A DNA stretch of 64,000 nucleotides from Micromussa lordhowensis (GCA_964020085.1 OZ026602.1:31822977-31886976), one strand, 5' to 3'. Shown: positions 7,288-18,256, counted from the first letter of the stretch. Program-made: numbers and translations. The notes: a model not told the origin generated them from the letters alone.

Positions 7288-8274
7288 ATGGATGCCAAAC
7301 TCGCCAAAATCTACTACAGCCCCCAGGGGTACTGGAAGGGCGTCTCTGCGATAAAAAAATTGGCAGAAGCCGCCAAAGTGCCCGAAAATGTTACCAAACA
7401 GTGGCTCTACAAACAGGCCATTTGGCAGATCTATTTGCCTGCACCGCGATACGTTCCTCGCCCGAAATTTGACGTGGCGGCGCCCAACTCGGTACACCAG
7501 GCGGACCTCCTTTTTCTGCCACATGATAAGCCGCCTCGTAGCCGCAAAGTTTACAAATATGCGTTGACTGTTGTCGACATCGCCAGCCGTTACAAAGATG
7601 CAGAGCCACTTACCTCGAAGGACTCTGAAGAGGTTGCGAAAGCGTTCCAGTCAATTTACAAACGCGGCCCTCTGACTTGGCCTCAGATGCTGCAGGTTGA
7701 CCCTGGACGCGAGTTTATGGGCGGGGTTACGAAAGAAATGGAAAAACACAAAACTTACATTCGTCGCGGCCGCACTGAAATTCACAGAGATCAGGCCATT
7801 GTCGAGCGTTTCAGTCGTACGCTTGCTGAGCGTTTGTTTGGCCATCAATACGCCATGGAGATGCTTATGGAAGAAGGCAAGCGGTCAACTGAGTGGGTGA
7901 AAAGACTGCCCGATGTTGTCGGCGCTCTGAACAATGAGGTCACTGGCCTCACCGGTAAAAAGCCGGCCATTGCGATCAAAGATAAATCAGTCTCTTCAAA
8001 GCCGTCGACAAAGTATAACAGGCCTGTTGGGCTGGCTGAAAAGAAACTTCCTCCACTCATCAATGTAAGATATTTGTATCAGCCTGGCGAGCTTGAGGGT
8101 GGAACTAAAAGAGCAACTGACCCTATCTGGTCTTTGAAAGTCTACCAGGTTGTTGAAAATAGGACAAAGCAAAATGAGCCTGTTGTCTATTATTTGTCTG
8201 ACGGGCCCAAGCGCGGGTTTGTTCGTGAAGAGCTGTTGGTTGTGCCGCCTAATACACAGCTGCCCCCAGCCTGA
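7288..8274 (+). CDS. retrovirus-like DDE integrase
   Basis: The protein has 328 residues from the ATG at 7288 (ATAATGG). The rve-type catalytic core carries Asp73 (SVHQAD), Asp138 (QVDPGREF) and Glu173 (AIVERFSRTL), giving the expected D,D(35)E spacing. The C-terminal part, PIWSLKVYQVVE to GFVREELLVVP, looks like an SH3-like DNA-binding tail. No clear HHCC zinc finger is visible at the N-terminus, which is helical. Polinton integrases insert the element with short target duplications. The frame is intact. The 3' end overlaps the convergent PolB stop by 26 bp. Confidence 0.9.
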   Translation: MDAKLAKIYYSPQGYWKGVSAIKKLAEAAKVPENVTKQWLYKQAIWQIYLPAPRYVPRPKFDVAAPNSVHQADLLFLPHDKPPRSRKVYKYALTVVDIASRYKDAEPLTSKDSEEVAKAFQSIYKRGPLTWPQMLQVDPGREFMGGVTKEMEKHKTYIRRGRTEIHRDQAIVERFSRTLAERLFGHQYAMEMLMEEGKRSTEWVKRLPDVVGALNNEVTGLTGKKPAIAIKDKSVSSKPSTKYNRPVGLAEKKLPPLINVRYLYQPGELEGGTKRATDPIWSLKVYQVVENRTKQNEPVVYYLSDGPKRGFVREELLVVPPNTQLPPA

Positions 8275-11200
8275 AATGCCCATATGCCAGGGTTTGTATT
8301 CCGTCATCTGCTATCCACCGCTTTGTATCAAATGGTGATAGCGAGATCTTGTTCATGCACATTCCGTACATTTCGTGGCCCTCGCTCCTCAAGATTTTCA
8401 TTTTGTGCATGAACTGCCTCCTTTCAAAGAGCGCTTCTTTGTAATGATCATGCGTTATCTCTTTCTCGATCACATTCTTTTTCACGCCCTTCGCCTTCTT
8501 TTCGTTTTTTTTGCCCTCTTTCAGGACTGAGTACATCTTCGGCCTTATCGCAACGACTTCCTCTATCGCCAAACCTCCGCACTCATCTTTCATCTTGCCT
8601 AAAACCTTTTTGTTTCTGCCATCGTAAAGCGGATGTTCCTTGGGGTAGTTGCTTGTGTCATACAGCCATGAGTTTTCCTTCATGTCTTCGTAAACATCTT
8701 CTGTCTGGATGTCTAAGATCAGGCTGTCTGTGTCTGTGTAGACCAGCTGACATTTGTGGGCGTATCTGGCTTTCAAGTAGTTGTAGTAAAAGTCGTACAT
8801 CAAGATCTTGCTGTTCTCGAGGATCGTCATGCCTGTGTACACGGGCTTGTTCAGCACCAGCTTTGTTTTTCGCATGTGTATGCCTGCCATGTCGTTTCCA
8901 AAGATCGTGAATCTGCCAAAAGATGGACTTGACAGCAGCTTTCGGATCTTATCATTTTCCCAGTCTCTCACTATCTTCACGTCTACACAGTTTCTCAGGT
9001 TCTCCATCGTCTTGCCAAACACCGAGTTGTTCATCAGCTTGTAGAAGTCTGTTTCAAAGTTGCTCTCTCTCGAAACTCCGTGTTCATCCGGATGTATGGC
9101 TCCATCCACGGCTCTTGGTCGAACTCTATCACCCGGTGCACTTTCTTCAGCCTCATGCCCTGCCTGAGATAAAACTGCAGGTTTCTGTAATGGATCACGT
9201 ACTTTTCTTTGTCTTCCAGCGTCAGCACCAACTTCTCTGTGTTCGGCATGGTTAAACCCAAGTCGGCCATAAGCTGCCGCTGGTATTCCGACATCTGCCC
9301 GGGGTTGATCACTTTCTTTTCCGGTGCCAGCGGGTAGTCATTGTGGGCTTCGTGCAAGTGTGCGGGGTATTCGAGGTCCACCTCCAGTATCCAGCCCTTC
9401 TTCGAATTTGGCTTCATCTTTATTATCTGCTCTTCTGTCGGCATGACCCGCTTCCAATGAAAGCCGCTCTTCGGCAAAGGCAAGCTCATTGCCCATCCGT
9501 AGAGGTTGTTGGCATCGAGATATGTGATGTAGTTTGTTGGTTGGGCCGGGTCGTATCCTTCGACTCGCGGGTTGTTTGCCTTAGCGTACCTCTTGCTTGC
9601 CATTGATATGCCGCCTCTCATTCCCCTCTCGATCATCAGATGCATGTCCAAGTCCGTCAGCAGCTCCAGCTCTGCTCCTGTCTTTTTCAGCAAAGCGTCC
9701 CAACTCAAGCCCGGCGTGGTGTAGTAATGCGCCGGATCCAGCCCGTATTTCTCCTGGCAAACCTTTCTAAAGTTTTCAAACACGTCTGCTAAAAGCAGCG
9801 TGTCTGTGGCCACGTACCAGTTGTGGTAGTCGCCGAGATTCCTGCATCCTAATGCCTCCCAGACCTGCTTTGCGTGCTCATACTCTTCATCAGTGATGCC
9901 ATTACCACTCAAGCTTGAGTAGAACTTTTCTTTCTCTGGGAGTTTTTTTTCCCCAAACCTTTCAAACGAGTCCATGTACTCGTATGGGTAGATGCCTTTC
10001 TTCAGCAGCAACTGCCGCTTGTTTTCTTCTGGCATCAGTTTTTTCATGATGGGGAAGTCATCGGTCCCCTTCACCAGCTTGTCAAGGCTGCTAAGCAGGA
10101 AATTCACGCTGTCGATGAATCTCAGGTTTCCAAGTGAAAATGAGATGTATTTCTCTGTGTTTGTCGGGATACATTTGATTTCTCCCTGAACCCTCGCCAT
10201 CGCCTGCATCAGCAGGTGGCCATCGTAGCCTTTCAAGTTGTGAAAGATTACTGGTATTGGCATTGTTTTCGGGTTTAGTTTGAGCTTGAAGTTGCATTCG
10301 TTGTGCGCGGCTCCGCGGTATTTTCCTGTCATGTGGTCGTGATCTCTCACTGAATCTTTGAAGTTGGGCACAAGCAGCGGATCTGCACAGAACAGGCATG
10401 TTTCCTGAGTTTTGGCGATCCATTGATCGATTTCGTCTTTTGGTTGTCTCCTTTCGTGCGGCACGTATCTATTATTTACCGCCTGGTGGTAGCATCTTCT
10501 GTGGCTTTGGCCGCTGTATTTTTCTGAATCTGGATCATACACTGCCATCGAATCGAGATATAAGTCTTTATGCAAGCTTTTGTTGCAGATGTGGCATTCT
10601 CCGGCTCTCTTGTATTTTTGCCAGTCTTCATTTGTCATTACCAGCGGCCTTTTGTTTTCCATGTCTTTTCGCATTTCCATTTCATGGTTTTGAAGGTATC
10701 TCAGAAAGTCTGCCCATCGCTTCTCACAACCACATAAGAAAACCCGCAGGGCTCATGCTTCTCTGTTTTTACTGTAAAGCTTTGTTTCTTGTCTGGCTCA
10801 CATGTGGCTATCTTTCTCACTAGACATTCAAAGTCTGCATAAACCACATAAGGCGCTTTCATCTGCTTGTGGTAGTTTGTGAAAGACATCTTGTTTTCGC
10901 CTTGTTTCGGCATGTTCGTTCTTGTCGGGCTTTTCAGCAGCCCTTTGCACTCTGGTATGTGCCTTTCAAGAAGATCTCTCCTTGAATAGCCGTGAAGACA
11001 GCGTTCGCAGAAATGCTTGCTTTCATTATGCCTGTTTTGGTCGTATAAAAGTGCCGAAAGCCTTTTCACAAGGCTGTAGTGCGTGTTTTCGCCCTTCTTT
11101 GTTAACATTAAGTTAATTCTTGGTATTTCGCCGCCTTTTTCGCTGATCCTGTATACGACTACTTGCTCTTTTTCCCATCCGAACACATTAATTGCGAGAT

Positions 11201-11951
11201 TCATATTCTGCCTTTCTAGTCTGTCAATCTGTGAAACCGGTGTTGGAAAATCAACACCGGCAAAATTTAGGCCGTCTTCCGTTGGATAGCTCGATGTTCT
11301 CGTGACTTTTACACCGCACGCAGGAGGAAATAATGCCGCCCGAATCGCCCATCTCAAACGTTGATTGTCTCTGTTTTGTACATTGATTATTGCTCTCTTG
11401 TTTTTCAGCTTTTTTGGCAGATCCATGTAACTTCCCCCGCGCATTGGTTGGTATTGCGCTACGTTAATGAAAGCTTCCAAAATTTCATCCATTATCCACC
11501 CTGAGCCTTTTTCTGACCAGGCCTCTATCTCGCCTTTCACTTCATCAACGAACTGGTTCAACGTGGGAGTTAATATATCCATGTTGTGTTCATTCAAGAT
11601 AACTGGCTGCATCCGATTGAAATAATGATCCATTTGTTGAATTTTTTCATCACGGATCATATAAAATCTCACAAGAAGGCCAAATTGTATTTTTACGCTC
11701 TTCATCGACTCAACTTCATGCGTACAAACGTTGATAAATGAATTTTTCTTTTTTTGGAAAAATTTGAACAGGTCTTTGTTGTTCCTTGTTGGCGGCATTT
11801 TCCACACGCGTAGCCATTCATTAAAATTGTTCCTTACAATTTCAAAACCACCCCTTATGCTGGGGCTAATTGGAGTTGGGAGACTTTGATTCTCCTCGAT
11901 CGGACCATAAAACATTTCAAGAACATCTGTCGAAAAATTTGCAGCAGCCAT
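8249..11951 (-). pseudogene. protein-primed family B DNA polymerase, two frameshifts
   Basis: Three overlapping minus-strand open segments (11951-10701, 10680-9034, 9109-8249) together cover a family B polymerase. In order: an N-terminal domain with a C2H2-like finger (CERCLHGYS..HIPEC); exonuclease I (YADFECL), II (HNLKGYDGHLL) and III (YVATDTLLLAD); polymerase motif A (DANNLYGWAMS); motif B (MNNSVFGKTMEN); motif C (YTDTDS near 8725-8745); and a WIADDGIQTLAYG end. The reading frame changes near 10685-10715 and again in a GA-repeat near 9065-9080. Each break fits loss of one base or gain of two. Unless these are sequencing errors, this copy lacks a functional polymerase. All catalytic motifs remain recognisable, so decay is recent. 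Confidence 0.85.
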
Positions 11952-12017
11952 TGCTTTCTATATAGACGTCACATTTATTCAAAAGAAAAAATAATTCTAG
12001 GGCAGAGACTGTAATCT

Positions 12018-12135
12018 CACACACATATAAAAGGGGGGTTTTGGGTGCCGGGGTTTGAGTGCACGACGGCGAGCTTTGCGAGCCGTCGGGCGCCCCAAAA
12101 CCCCGGCCCCAAAACCCCCCTTTTATATGTGTGTG
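12018..12135. repeat. G-rich palindrome with inward-facing TATA boxes
   Basis: Arms of about 38 bp (12018-12056 and 12095-12135) are nearly perfect inverse complements: a CA run, ATATAAAAGGGGGG, TTTTGGG and a GGGG block. Between them sits a smaller GACGGC/GCCGTC hairpin (12065-12087). Each arm has a TATAAAAGG box directed into the palindrome. The right-arm box, read on the minus strand, is placed to transcribe PolB with a leader of about 140 nt. The right arm's minus strand has four G-tracts separated by short spacers, a good G-quadruplex candidate. It is probably part of the element's terminal repeat. Confidence 0.75.
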
Positions 12136-12608
12136 CTCTGGTGGCAGATATTCCCAATAACTTGTCTAATAATATAAGAAAAATATAACAAATAGAAGAC
12201 GAATTAGACTCCCATGGGGAGGGTGGGTACTGGGTCTGGTGATATTATAGAATTGACGTTTACCCCCTCTTGTGGGATTTGAATCAGGTGATGTGCTGAT
12301 GGGAGTTACCACACACAATGGTTTTTTGTCTCCACTTCACAACAAATAACACAGTAGTGTAAACCAAATAAGTTTATTTTGGGATGCCTGCCAGGAACCA
12401 ACCCAAGGCGTACATAGACTGACAAAGAATTGGACAAGGCGCATGTAACAGATAGAGAACGCCCTCAGAGCCCACGAAAACGCAATACTCAAAAGACGTT
12501 GTTCGAGGTCATCTACATAGGTGTCTTTGGAAAGTGCCTATTTCCAACGGCCATGTCGCTGGAAAATCCTATCGTTCACCCCATTATTGGCTGCCATAGT
12601 GGCTCCTC
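12136..12608. other. AT-rich interval, no gene seen
   Basis: No supported ORF. It may include the outer part of the Polinton terminal repeat, which cannot be verified because the other end is outside the window. A short open frame at 12430-12612 has no recognisable motif. Confidence 0.4.
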
Positions 12609-12791
12609 TTGAAGCACATTAAACCGCTCTACAAACCCAGTGAAGAATCATTTGTGTTGAGATCCTACTTGTCTGATGAAATCAAAGAGGAAATTGAGGG
12701 CCTTGGAGAGGATATGGAACAAATTTGGAAACGGCTTGACAAGAAGTATGGAGACCAGGGCAATATGGTAGGTGGATGGTGTGAAAATTAG
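12609..12791 (+). pseudogene. gag-like fragment (BEL/Pao-type, DUF1759-like)
   Basis: About 60 codons, without an ATG, read VLRSYLSDEIKEEIEGLG, then a MEQIWKRLDKKYGDQG motif. The pattern of a helix ending in W..L...YGD.. is typical of the gag-like region of BEL/Pao retroelements. No flanking gag or protease is present, so it is an isolated remnant. It may be related to the BEL/Pao pol remnant at 16.2-17.1 kb, but that lies on the opposite strand. Confidence 0.45.
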
Positions 12792-13005
12792 TACTACCAA
12801 ATTGAGTGGTTCATGTTTAAATTGAATGGCTCACCAAACTGAATGGCTCGTCATAAATTGAATGGCATACTATCAAACTGAATGGCAATTTACCAAAATT
12901 AATGGATCACTATTGAATTGAATGGTGCACTACCAAAAGGAATGGATCACGTTCAATTGAATGGCTCACAAATTGAATGGTTCATTGTAAATTGAATGGC
13001 GTACT
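12791..13005. repeat. degenerate tandem array, ATTGAATGG core
   Basis: About eleven copies of a 15-25 bp unit with core (A/C)(A/T)TGAATGGNTCAC follow one another. Divergence and variable spacing suggest an old minisatellite. It ends at a poly-T run (13006-13015). Confidence 0.85.
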
Positions 13006-13139
13006 TTTTTTTTTTCAGGAAACAGATCTTCATTACTCATCACAAAAAAATACTTAAATTACTTACACCACTATCACTACTTACAAATTACAGTATCAGT
13101 CAGCACGGGTTACAACACTAACAGTATAACAACCTCTTT

Positions 13140-13590
13140 AACAGATAAAGTTTTCTGGCATCTTTTGGTGCCACATTACCAAGAAAAACTAATTTTCCGC
13201 CTACCTTAGATAAATGAAAATCAATCCATTTAGATTTGCAGTCGTTTGGAATATACTTAAGAATCCATGAAATTTTCAAGGCTTTATTAAATTCTATTAT
13301 TTAGTATACTATGTTTAGTCTAGCATCTTTTGTCCTCCATCTTGGTAATCTGCCATCATTTCAGTCTCCTTAATTTTGTTGCCCTTGTTATCCCAAAGGA
13401 ATTAAAAATAGATTGTTTGTTTCTTTCAGAGATTTTGAACATGACATTGTTGAGGATAGGATGTAAACAAATTGTGATGCAGCTAGAGCCTTAATAACTG
13501 CGATTTTACCAATTACAGTTAACCTCTTGTTTCTCCAATTATTTAAGATATGATCTACCTTATGAACCTTTTCTTCGTAATTCTTCACAC
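13140..13590 (-). pseudogene. LINE reverse-transcriptase remnant
   Basis: Minus-strand segments resemble the region after the catalytic YADD box of L1-like non-LTR retrotransposons. One segment reads KVDHILNNWRNKRLTVIGKI followed by AVIKALAASQFVYILS. A second part near 13140-13260, also on the minus strand, reads FLGNVAPKDARKLYLL. Frames are broken and no endonuclease is visible. It is an old fragment without coding capacity. Confidence 0.6.
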
Positions 13591-13746
13591 TTTCATGAGA
13601 AGCTTAACCCTTCTCAGGAGTCAGCGGGAATCTACCAGCGCGGCATCTGTGACGTAACGATAGCAATTACTTTAGGGATATGTCAACAGCAGCACAAAGC
13701 AGTTTACAAATAATCACCTTGGGCCAATCAGCATGTGTAATTAAAC

Positions 13747-14922
13747 TTGCACATGGTTACCATACGTCCTGCTGCTCCATGGTTTAGTGAGGAGATTAAA
13801 CTGGAGAGAAGAATTCGTCGCCGTCTGGAAAGGAGATGGCGTAGGACTAGATTGCCCGAAGATTGTCTGTGTTTTATTGAACAAAATCATATTTTCAATG
13901 AGCTATTACTCTCTGTCCGCTCACAATATTATACCAAGCTTATTGATGATAATTGCCTTAATCAGAGGAAACTGTTTGGCATTGTGGATAAGTTGTTACA
14001 TCAGAGTCCTGCAGTTACATCGGAGTCCTGCAGTCCTAGTAGCAACAACTAGACTCTTCTCAGGGTCTACAATGACATTGCTATGTCCATTGACAATCAA
14101 AAATCTGTTGTTTTAGCTCTACTGGACCTGTCTGCTGCTTTTGATACAGTTGATCATTCTCTTCTCCTTGCTAGGCTATCTACCCGTTTTGGCATTTGTG
14201 ACCAGGGACTGGACTGGTTTCATCCATATCTATCTGATCGCACACAGTATGTCAGAATCCATGATGTCTCTTCTGATGTGCATGCTTTACCTTACGGTGT
14301 ACCTCAGGGTTCCGTGTTGGGCCCCTTGCTGTACTCTCTGTACACTTCCCCTTTAGGTGATATTGCAAGATCTCATGGTCTATCTTATCACTTTTATGCT
14401 GATGATACACAGCTATATTTATCTTTTGAAACGTCATCGCCTGAGGATATGTCAACATGTACATCTGCTCTTGAAGATTGTGTTAAAGATATTGATCTTT
14501 GGATGTTAAATAACAAGCTGAAGCTGAACAGTGGGAAGACTGAAATTATACTTTTTTCATCCACCTATTGCCCACGTCCTGCGTTAGAAAACCTGGTGAT
14601 TGCCTCTGACACTGTTGACTGTTTAACTACTGCTAAAAATATTGGGGTTATGTTTAACAACTCCCTATCGATGTTCATGCACGTTACTGCTGTTTGCAAG
14701 TCTTCGTTTTTTCATTTACGCAATATTTTTAAGATTTGCAAGTTTCTTTCTTACGATACATGTAAAATTTTAATTCATGCCTTTGTTACTGCAAGGATCC
14801 ACTATTGTAAATCATTGCTCTACGGTCAGCCTAAACGTATCTTGAAACGTTTACAGAGTGTCCTAAATAGTGCTGCTAGTCTTATTCACCTTACTAGTAG
14901 ATATGAGCATGTAGATATTTAG
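13747..14922 (+). pseudogene. CR1-like non-LTR retrotransposon, truncated
   Basis: The first open part (13747-14052) corresponds to the linker before the reverse transcriptase (RRRLERRWRRTRLPEDCLCF). A second open part (14083-14922) carries RT blocks: LLDLSAAFDTVDH, GVPQGSVLGPLL, the catalytic YADDTQLY at about 14396-14419, and NNKLKLNSGKTE. The piece joining the two is missing by deletion, and the endonuclease, RT start and 3' end are absent. Family assignment to CR1/L2 rests on the AFDTVDH and VPQGSVLGPL blocks. Confidence 0.8.
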
Positions 14923-15730
14923 TGAGATATTTAGTTCTATATCTTCATTTACATACTTTTTGTCCTCTTTGATTCCTAGAACAACTCACGATGAGCAACG
15001 AGAAGTTGTTATCAACGTTTTGAGGAATAGAGAATTGTTGTGAGGATCACAAACCCCATGAGTCGTTCTCCCAACCGTACGTAGCACTCACAATTTCTTC
15101 TCTGTTTTTGGTTTTATTCACTGCTCAATGACTCACTGAAAAGGAATTAAAACTCACAATATAAAACCCTAGAAAACTTCCTTGCTACTCGCTACATTTG
15201 GATTGTCTCTTATCCAGCTCGCACATGTTCATTACCTTATTGGGTAGTTATCGCATGTTAATAGCTAAGAGGGGTGGGGTCAGTCAAGACTCTCGTACAC
15301 AATTCCCCTAAAAATTGTAGATCCCAGTTTTTACAATCATATGCAGCTAGAAACAAATTTGATTTACTTAACGACAGTCCAGTGTTACTTTAAGACGTAA
15401 TATTTCAAAAATGAGTGTGAGTGTTTTACCAAGGTTTCCAAACACGAGAAAACTGATGAGTTGTTTCTATTGTTTGGAGTGTTTTTGGAAACTCCGGTGA
15501 AACATGAAGCACGAGTTTTTGACATGGCTTCTCAATTGGTGCCTAATTGCAAACAAAAGAAAACAAAAGAGCAAAAGAAAGCAAAAATCAAATAGGCATG
15601 TGATTTTTGCTTTCTTTTGTTTTATCAGCGCACATTTTGTGATGATAATGTCCGTGTTTTTCACAACTAAAGTTTGTTTATTTCAAGTAGCCACAATTGA
15701 CATTCGGTGGTGTCCAGCTAGTTCCGAAAC
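14923..15730. other. noncoding interval with a short hairpin
   Basis: No gene seen. An inverted repeat of about 19 bp centred near 15597 (GAAAGCAAAAATCA and its complement) lies in an A-rich stretch and could be a degraded MITE. Confidence 0.5.
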
Positions 15731-16062
15731 ATGGACGGGTTAGCTGAGGAGGAATTTTGCCAGTTTCAACCGCCGAAGAGTGTGCAAGAAGATTCTTTGC
15801 TTGTACAGTCCAAGCCTAAAAGTACATGGTAAAAAGACAAGTGGGTCGTTGAGGTTTTCAGAACTTGGCAAGCAGTGCACGAGCCAAAATTATGCATACT
15901 TGACCCGGTAAGCATGTTCAAAGAATATGATCTGCACCGTGTGCAAAGTCTTGAAGAGAAGTTGGAGGATTTGCATAGTCTTTCCCTAAACTATTGGCTC
16001 ACAAAATTCATCCAAGAAGTTGCAAATAAGAATGGTGGTCGGTATAGCTGTGTATTGCTTTT
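15731..16062 (+). pseudogene. Crypton/QRICH1-KIAA1958-like N-terminal fragment
   Basis: A frame opens at ATG 15731 and reads MDGLAEEEFCQFQPPKSVQE, meets an in-frame TAA at about 15830, and continues with VEVFRTWQAV, LSLNYWLTKFIQEVANKNGG and RY. This pattern (a tryptophan-rich N-terminal domain before a tyrosine-recombinase-like core) matches animal QRICH1/ZMYM/KIAA1958 and Crypton-derived proteins. The core domain is missing. The premature stop and abrupt end make it a pseudogene fragment or an orphan exon. Confidence 0.55.
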
Positions 16063-16199
16063 TCTAATTGATTTTCAAACACACCTGTTTGAAAACACTT
16101 GTGTTTGGATATGCAAACACACTGTTTTTTACCGCGGTATCATGGTGCATCCATGTGACCTAAATGCGGGCACGCAATTGGTTTATCACTTGATGAATC

Positions 16200-17095
16200 A
16201 TTAATGAATTTGAGAAAGTTCAGTTCCTCAATCATCTTCTGCTTGCAATTGTTCTGCAATTCTCTGAGCAGCTTTTCGAGCTGCAGGTCGTCTTGTTGTC
16301 TGACTTCTTAGGTCAATTTGTTCTCTCCTCCCCCTCGTGAGGTTGCTGAATAGTTTCCACGGCTTTTATTTCCAAAGGGCAAACTGCTGGAGTGGTGGAT
16401 CAATGATGTGTCCTTTATGTAACAATGTTACTCCTCTAATGACTCCATCTTTTCCTTGAATAAGGCACACCACCTTTCCCTTTTTCCATTCCCCACAGTT
16501 CTTTTCATCTCCAATGATGAGCACAATCTCTCCAACTTTAGGTGTACTTCCTCTCTCTTCCATTAGGCTGTGGATGTACTCCCTTTTCCAGTATTTCCAC
16601 GTATGGGCCTTAGCATCTCATAATCGTTTGGCCATCCTTGTTTCTCTGCGTCTGAGCCTTCAGTGTCATCCACTGAACACACATCTTGTCCCCACAGGAT
16701 CCTGTTTGGGGTAAGCACTTCCTCCTCTCCTCCCTCTGCTTCAACATACGTCAGGGATCGATTATTCATATTTCATTCAAGATCCATGACGACTGATTCA
16801 AACGCCTCATAAGAAAGATGTGACCTCCCTAAGGTTTTGTGAAGGGTCTTCTTGATCTCCTTAATCAACCTCTCGTAGATGCCTCCCCACAAGGGCGACT
16901 TTGTGAGATTGAACTGCCAATGAATGTTCTCATGTGCTAGATAATTCTGAAGCTTCTCACTTTTCCTAAGGGTGTTGACTCAATCTGCTGTGGTTTTAAA
17001 CACTTTGGGATTATCCGAGATGATGATATGAGGTCTTGTTCGGTGGGAGATGAGGGCATTAAGCTTAGTTCTGAATTCATCATGGCCAGAAATCG
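16200..17095 (-). pseudogene. BEL/Pao retrotransposon pol 3' remnant
   Basis: On the minus strand the end of an integrase domain is readable (GGIYERLIKEIKKTLHKTLG at about 16840-16900), then NNRSLTYVEAEGGEEEVLTP and a C-terminal DUF5641-like module (TPKVGEIVLIIGDEKNCG, EWKKGKVVCLIQGKDGVIRG). This order is characteristic of BEL/Pao pol. Several stops interrupt it. No long terminal repeat was found nearby. Confidence 0.75.
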
Positions 17096-17174
17096 AGGAC
17101 AGCCAGCGGTTTCGACCGTAGGCTCATTTTATGCGAATTTTGAATAGCTAATGAGGGTTGCCACGTTGTAAAAA

Positions 17175-18256
17175 ATGGCGGCTAAGAGGACGTATTCCTT
17201 TTACCGTGAATTAAATAATTTGAGCACTGCCTATTTTTTGAATGATCAAAAGAGGCTGAAATCATCATCGAAGGGGCCATATTATGAGGTGGAACGTGTG
17301 ATTTCAAGGAGAAACCGCAAAGGCAAGGTGAGTTGCTTTGTTTTGTTTGTCCGATCTGTCGCACTCAAATGGAGTCAGTCAATAATTGGGCTAAAATCTA
17401 TCTCATTTACGCCTTAGGTTGAATATTTTGTGAAGTGGAAGGGATATGGATCTCTTTCCAACACTTGGGAGCCAGAAGAAAACCTTGATTCGTTGGTACT
17501 GAAGTAAGGACGGTGTTTTGATTAAGATGCGTTTTCTCATTGGGCTTTAATATGAAACTTGAGAGTAGCATTTCTGAGATTTTACGTTCTGATCTGATAA
17601 TTTAGCCGCAAGTTCCAATATGTTGCAGTTTTAAGACCCGAGAAAGCAAATATTTTGTCAATTCTAATTTTTGAAATAAACCGACTGTTATTTTGTTGTC
17701 ATAGTCAATATTTAGTGATTTAATTTCCCTGGTTAACGGTTAAACTTTGGCATTTTTGTGCATAAATTCAAGTACATTTTTAAACTGTGCAGGTATCTCT
17801 GTATAACAAAACTAATTGTCTTTATTGATTTGTTCCATTTAGAACATATTTAAACCCAAAGCCTGTCCAGGAGATAATTAGTTCAAGTGTGGATGCCTTG
17901 CATGCTGCAATTTTAGAAAATCTAGAGTTTTTTAGAGTTTTTCTCCAACAATCATTCCTTTCAGACATGATGTTTCCAGTATCTTTTCAGGGGAAAGGGA
18001 AAAAAAAGCCAAGACCGGGTTGGAAAAACAGGATTTTTCCAGATGCTCCCTCCCGATTGACTGGGACAGACTCTTAGATAACTTAGGGGATGGAGTACAA
18101 GTTGAATATCCTATAAAAGCACGGCTGTTTATTTCACCAAGCCCAAAAAACCATACTATGAGCAAGGAAAAAACAATAATATCATCGCCCAGGTATTATA
18201 TTGAAAAATTAAGCATAAATTGTAAAAAACAGGCATTTAGTCTTTCTGAAAAGTAG
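17175..18256 (+). CDS. chromodomain protein, three exons, possible frameshift
   Basis: Exon 1 (17175-17327, ATG in context AAAAATGGCG) ends at a GTGAGT donor. Exon 2 (17418-17503) and exon 3 (from 17843) follow good acceptors with matching phase. Exons 1-2 encode a chromodomain: YYEVERVISRRNRKGK, then VEYFVKWKGYGSLSNTWEPE, with the aromatic-cage residues Tyr, Trp and Trp present. Such domains bind methyl-lysine histones. Exon 3 stays open to 18077, but an A8 run at 18000-18007 marks a likely one-base slip. The neighbouring frame continues to 18256 with FSRCSLPIDWDRLLDNLGDG. It may be a host gene or a transposon-encoded chromodomain protein. It converges on the transposase-like pseudogene. Confidence 0.65.

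Larger units (their letters stand above)
1..12135. mobile_element. Polinton/Maverick (adintovirus-like) element, right-hand part
   Basis: Fourteen closely packed ORFs include the diagnostic Polinton set: retrovirus-like DDE integrase, protein-primed family B DNA polymerase, FtsK/HerA-type packaging ATPase and capsid-like proteins. Polintons are 15-25 kb self-synthesising DNA transposons related to adintoviruses and encode virion proteins. The left end, and with it the maturation protease and the other terminus, lie outside the window. The right boundary is set provisionally at the palindrome ending at 12135, because no target duplication can be checked. Most genes are open, but PolB carries two frameshifts, so this copy is probably not autonomous. 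Confidence 0.85.

Noticed and set aside
12018..12135. Bacterial-type transcription terminator
   Set aside because: The region is eukaryotic mobile DNA. The structure contains TATA boxes and lies 5' of PolB, not 3' of a gene.
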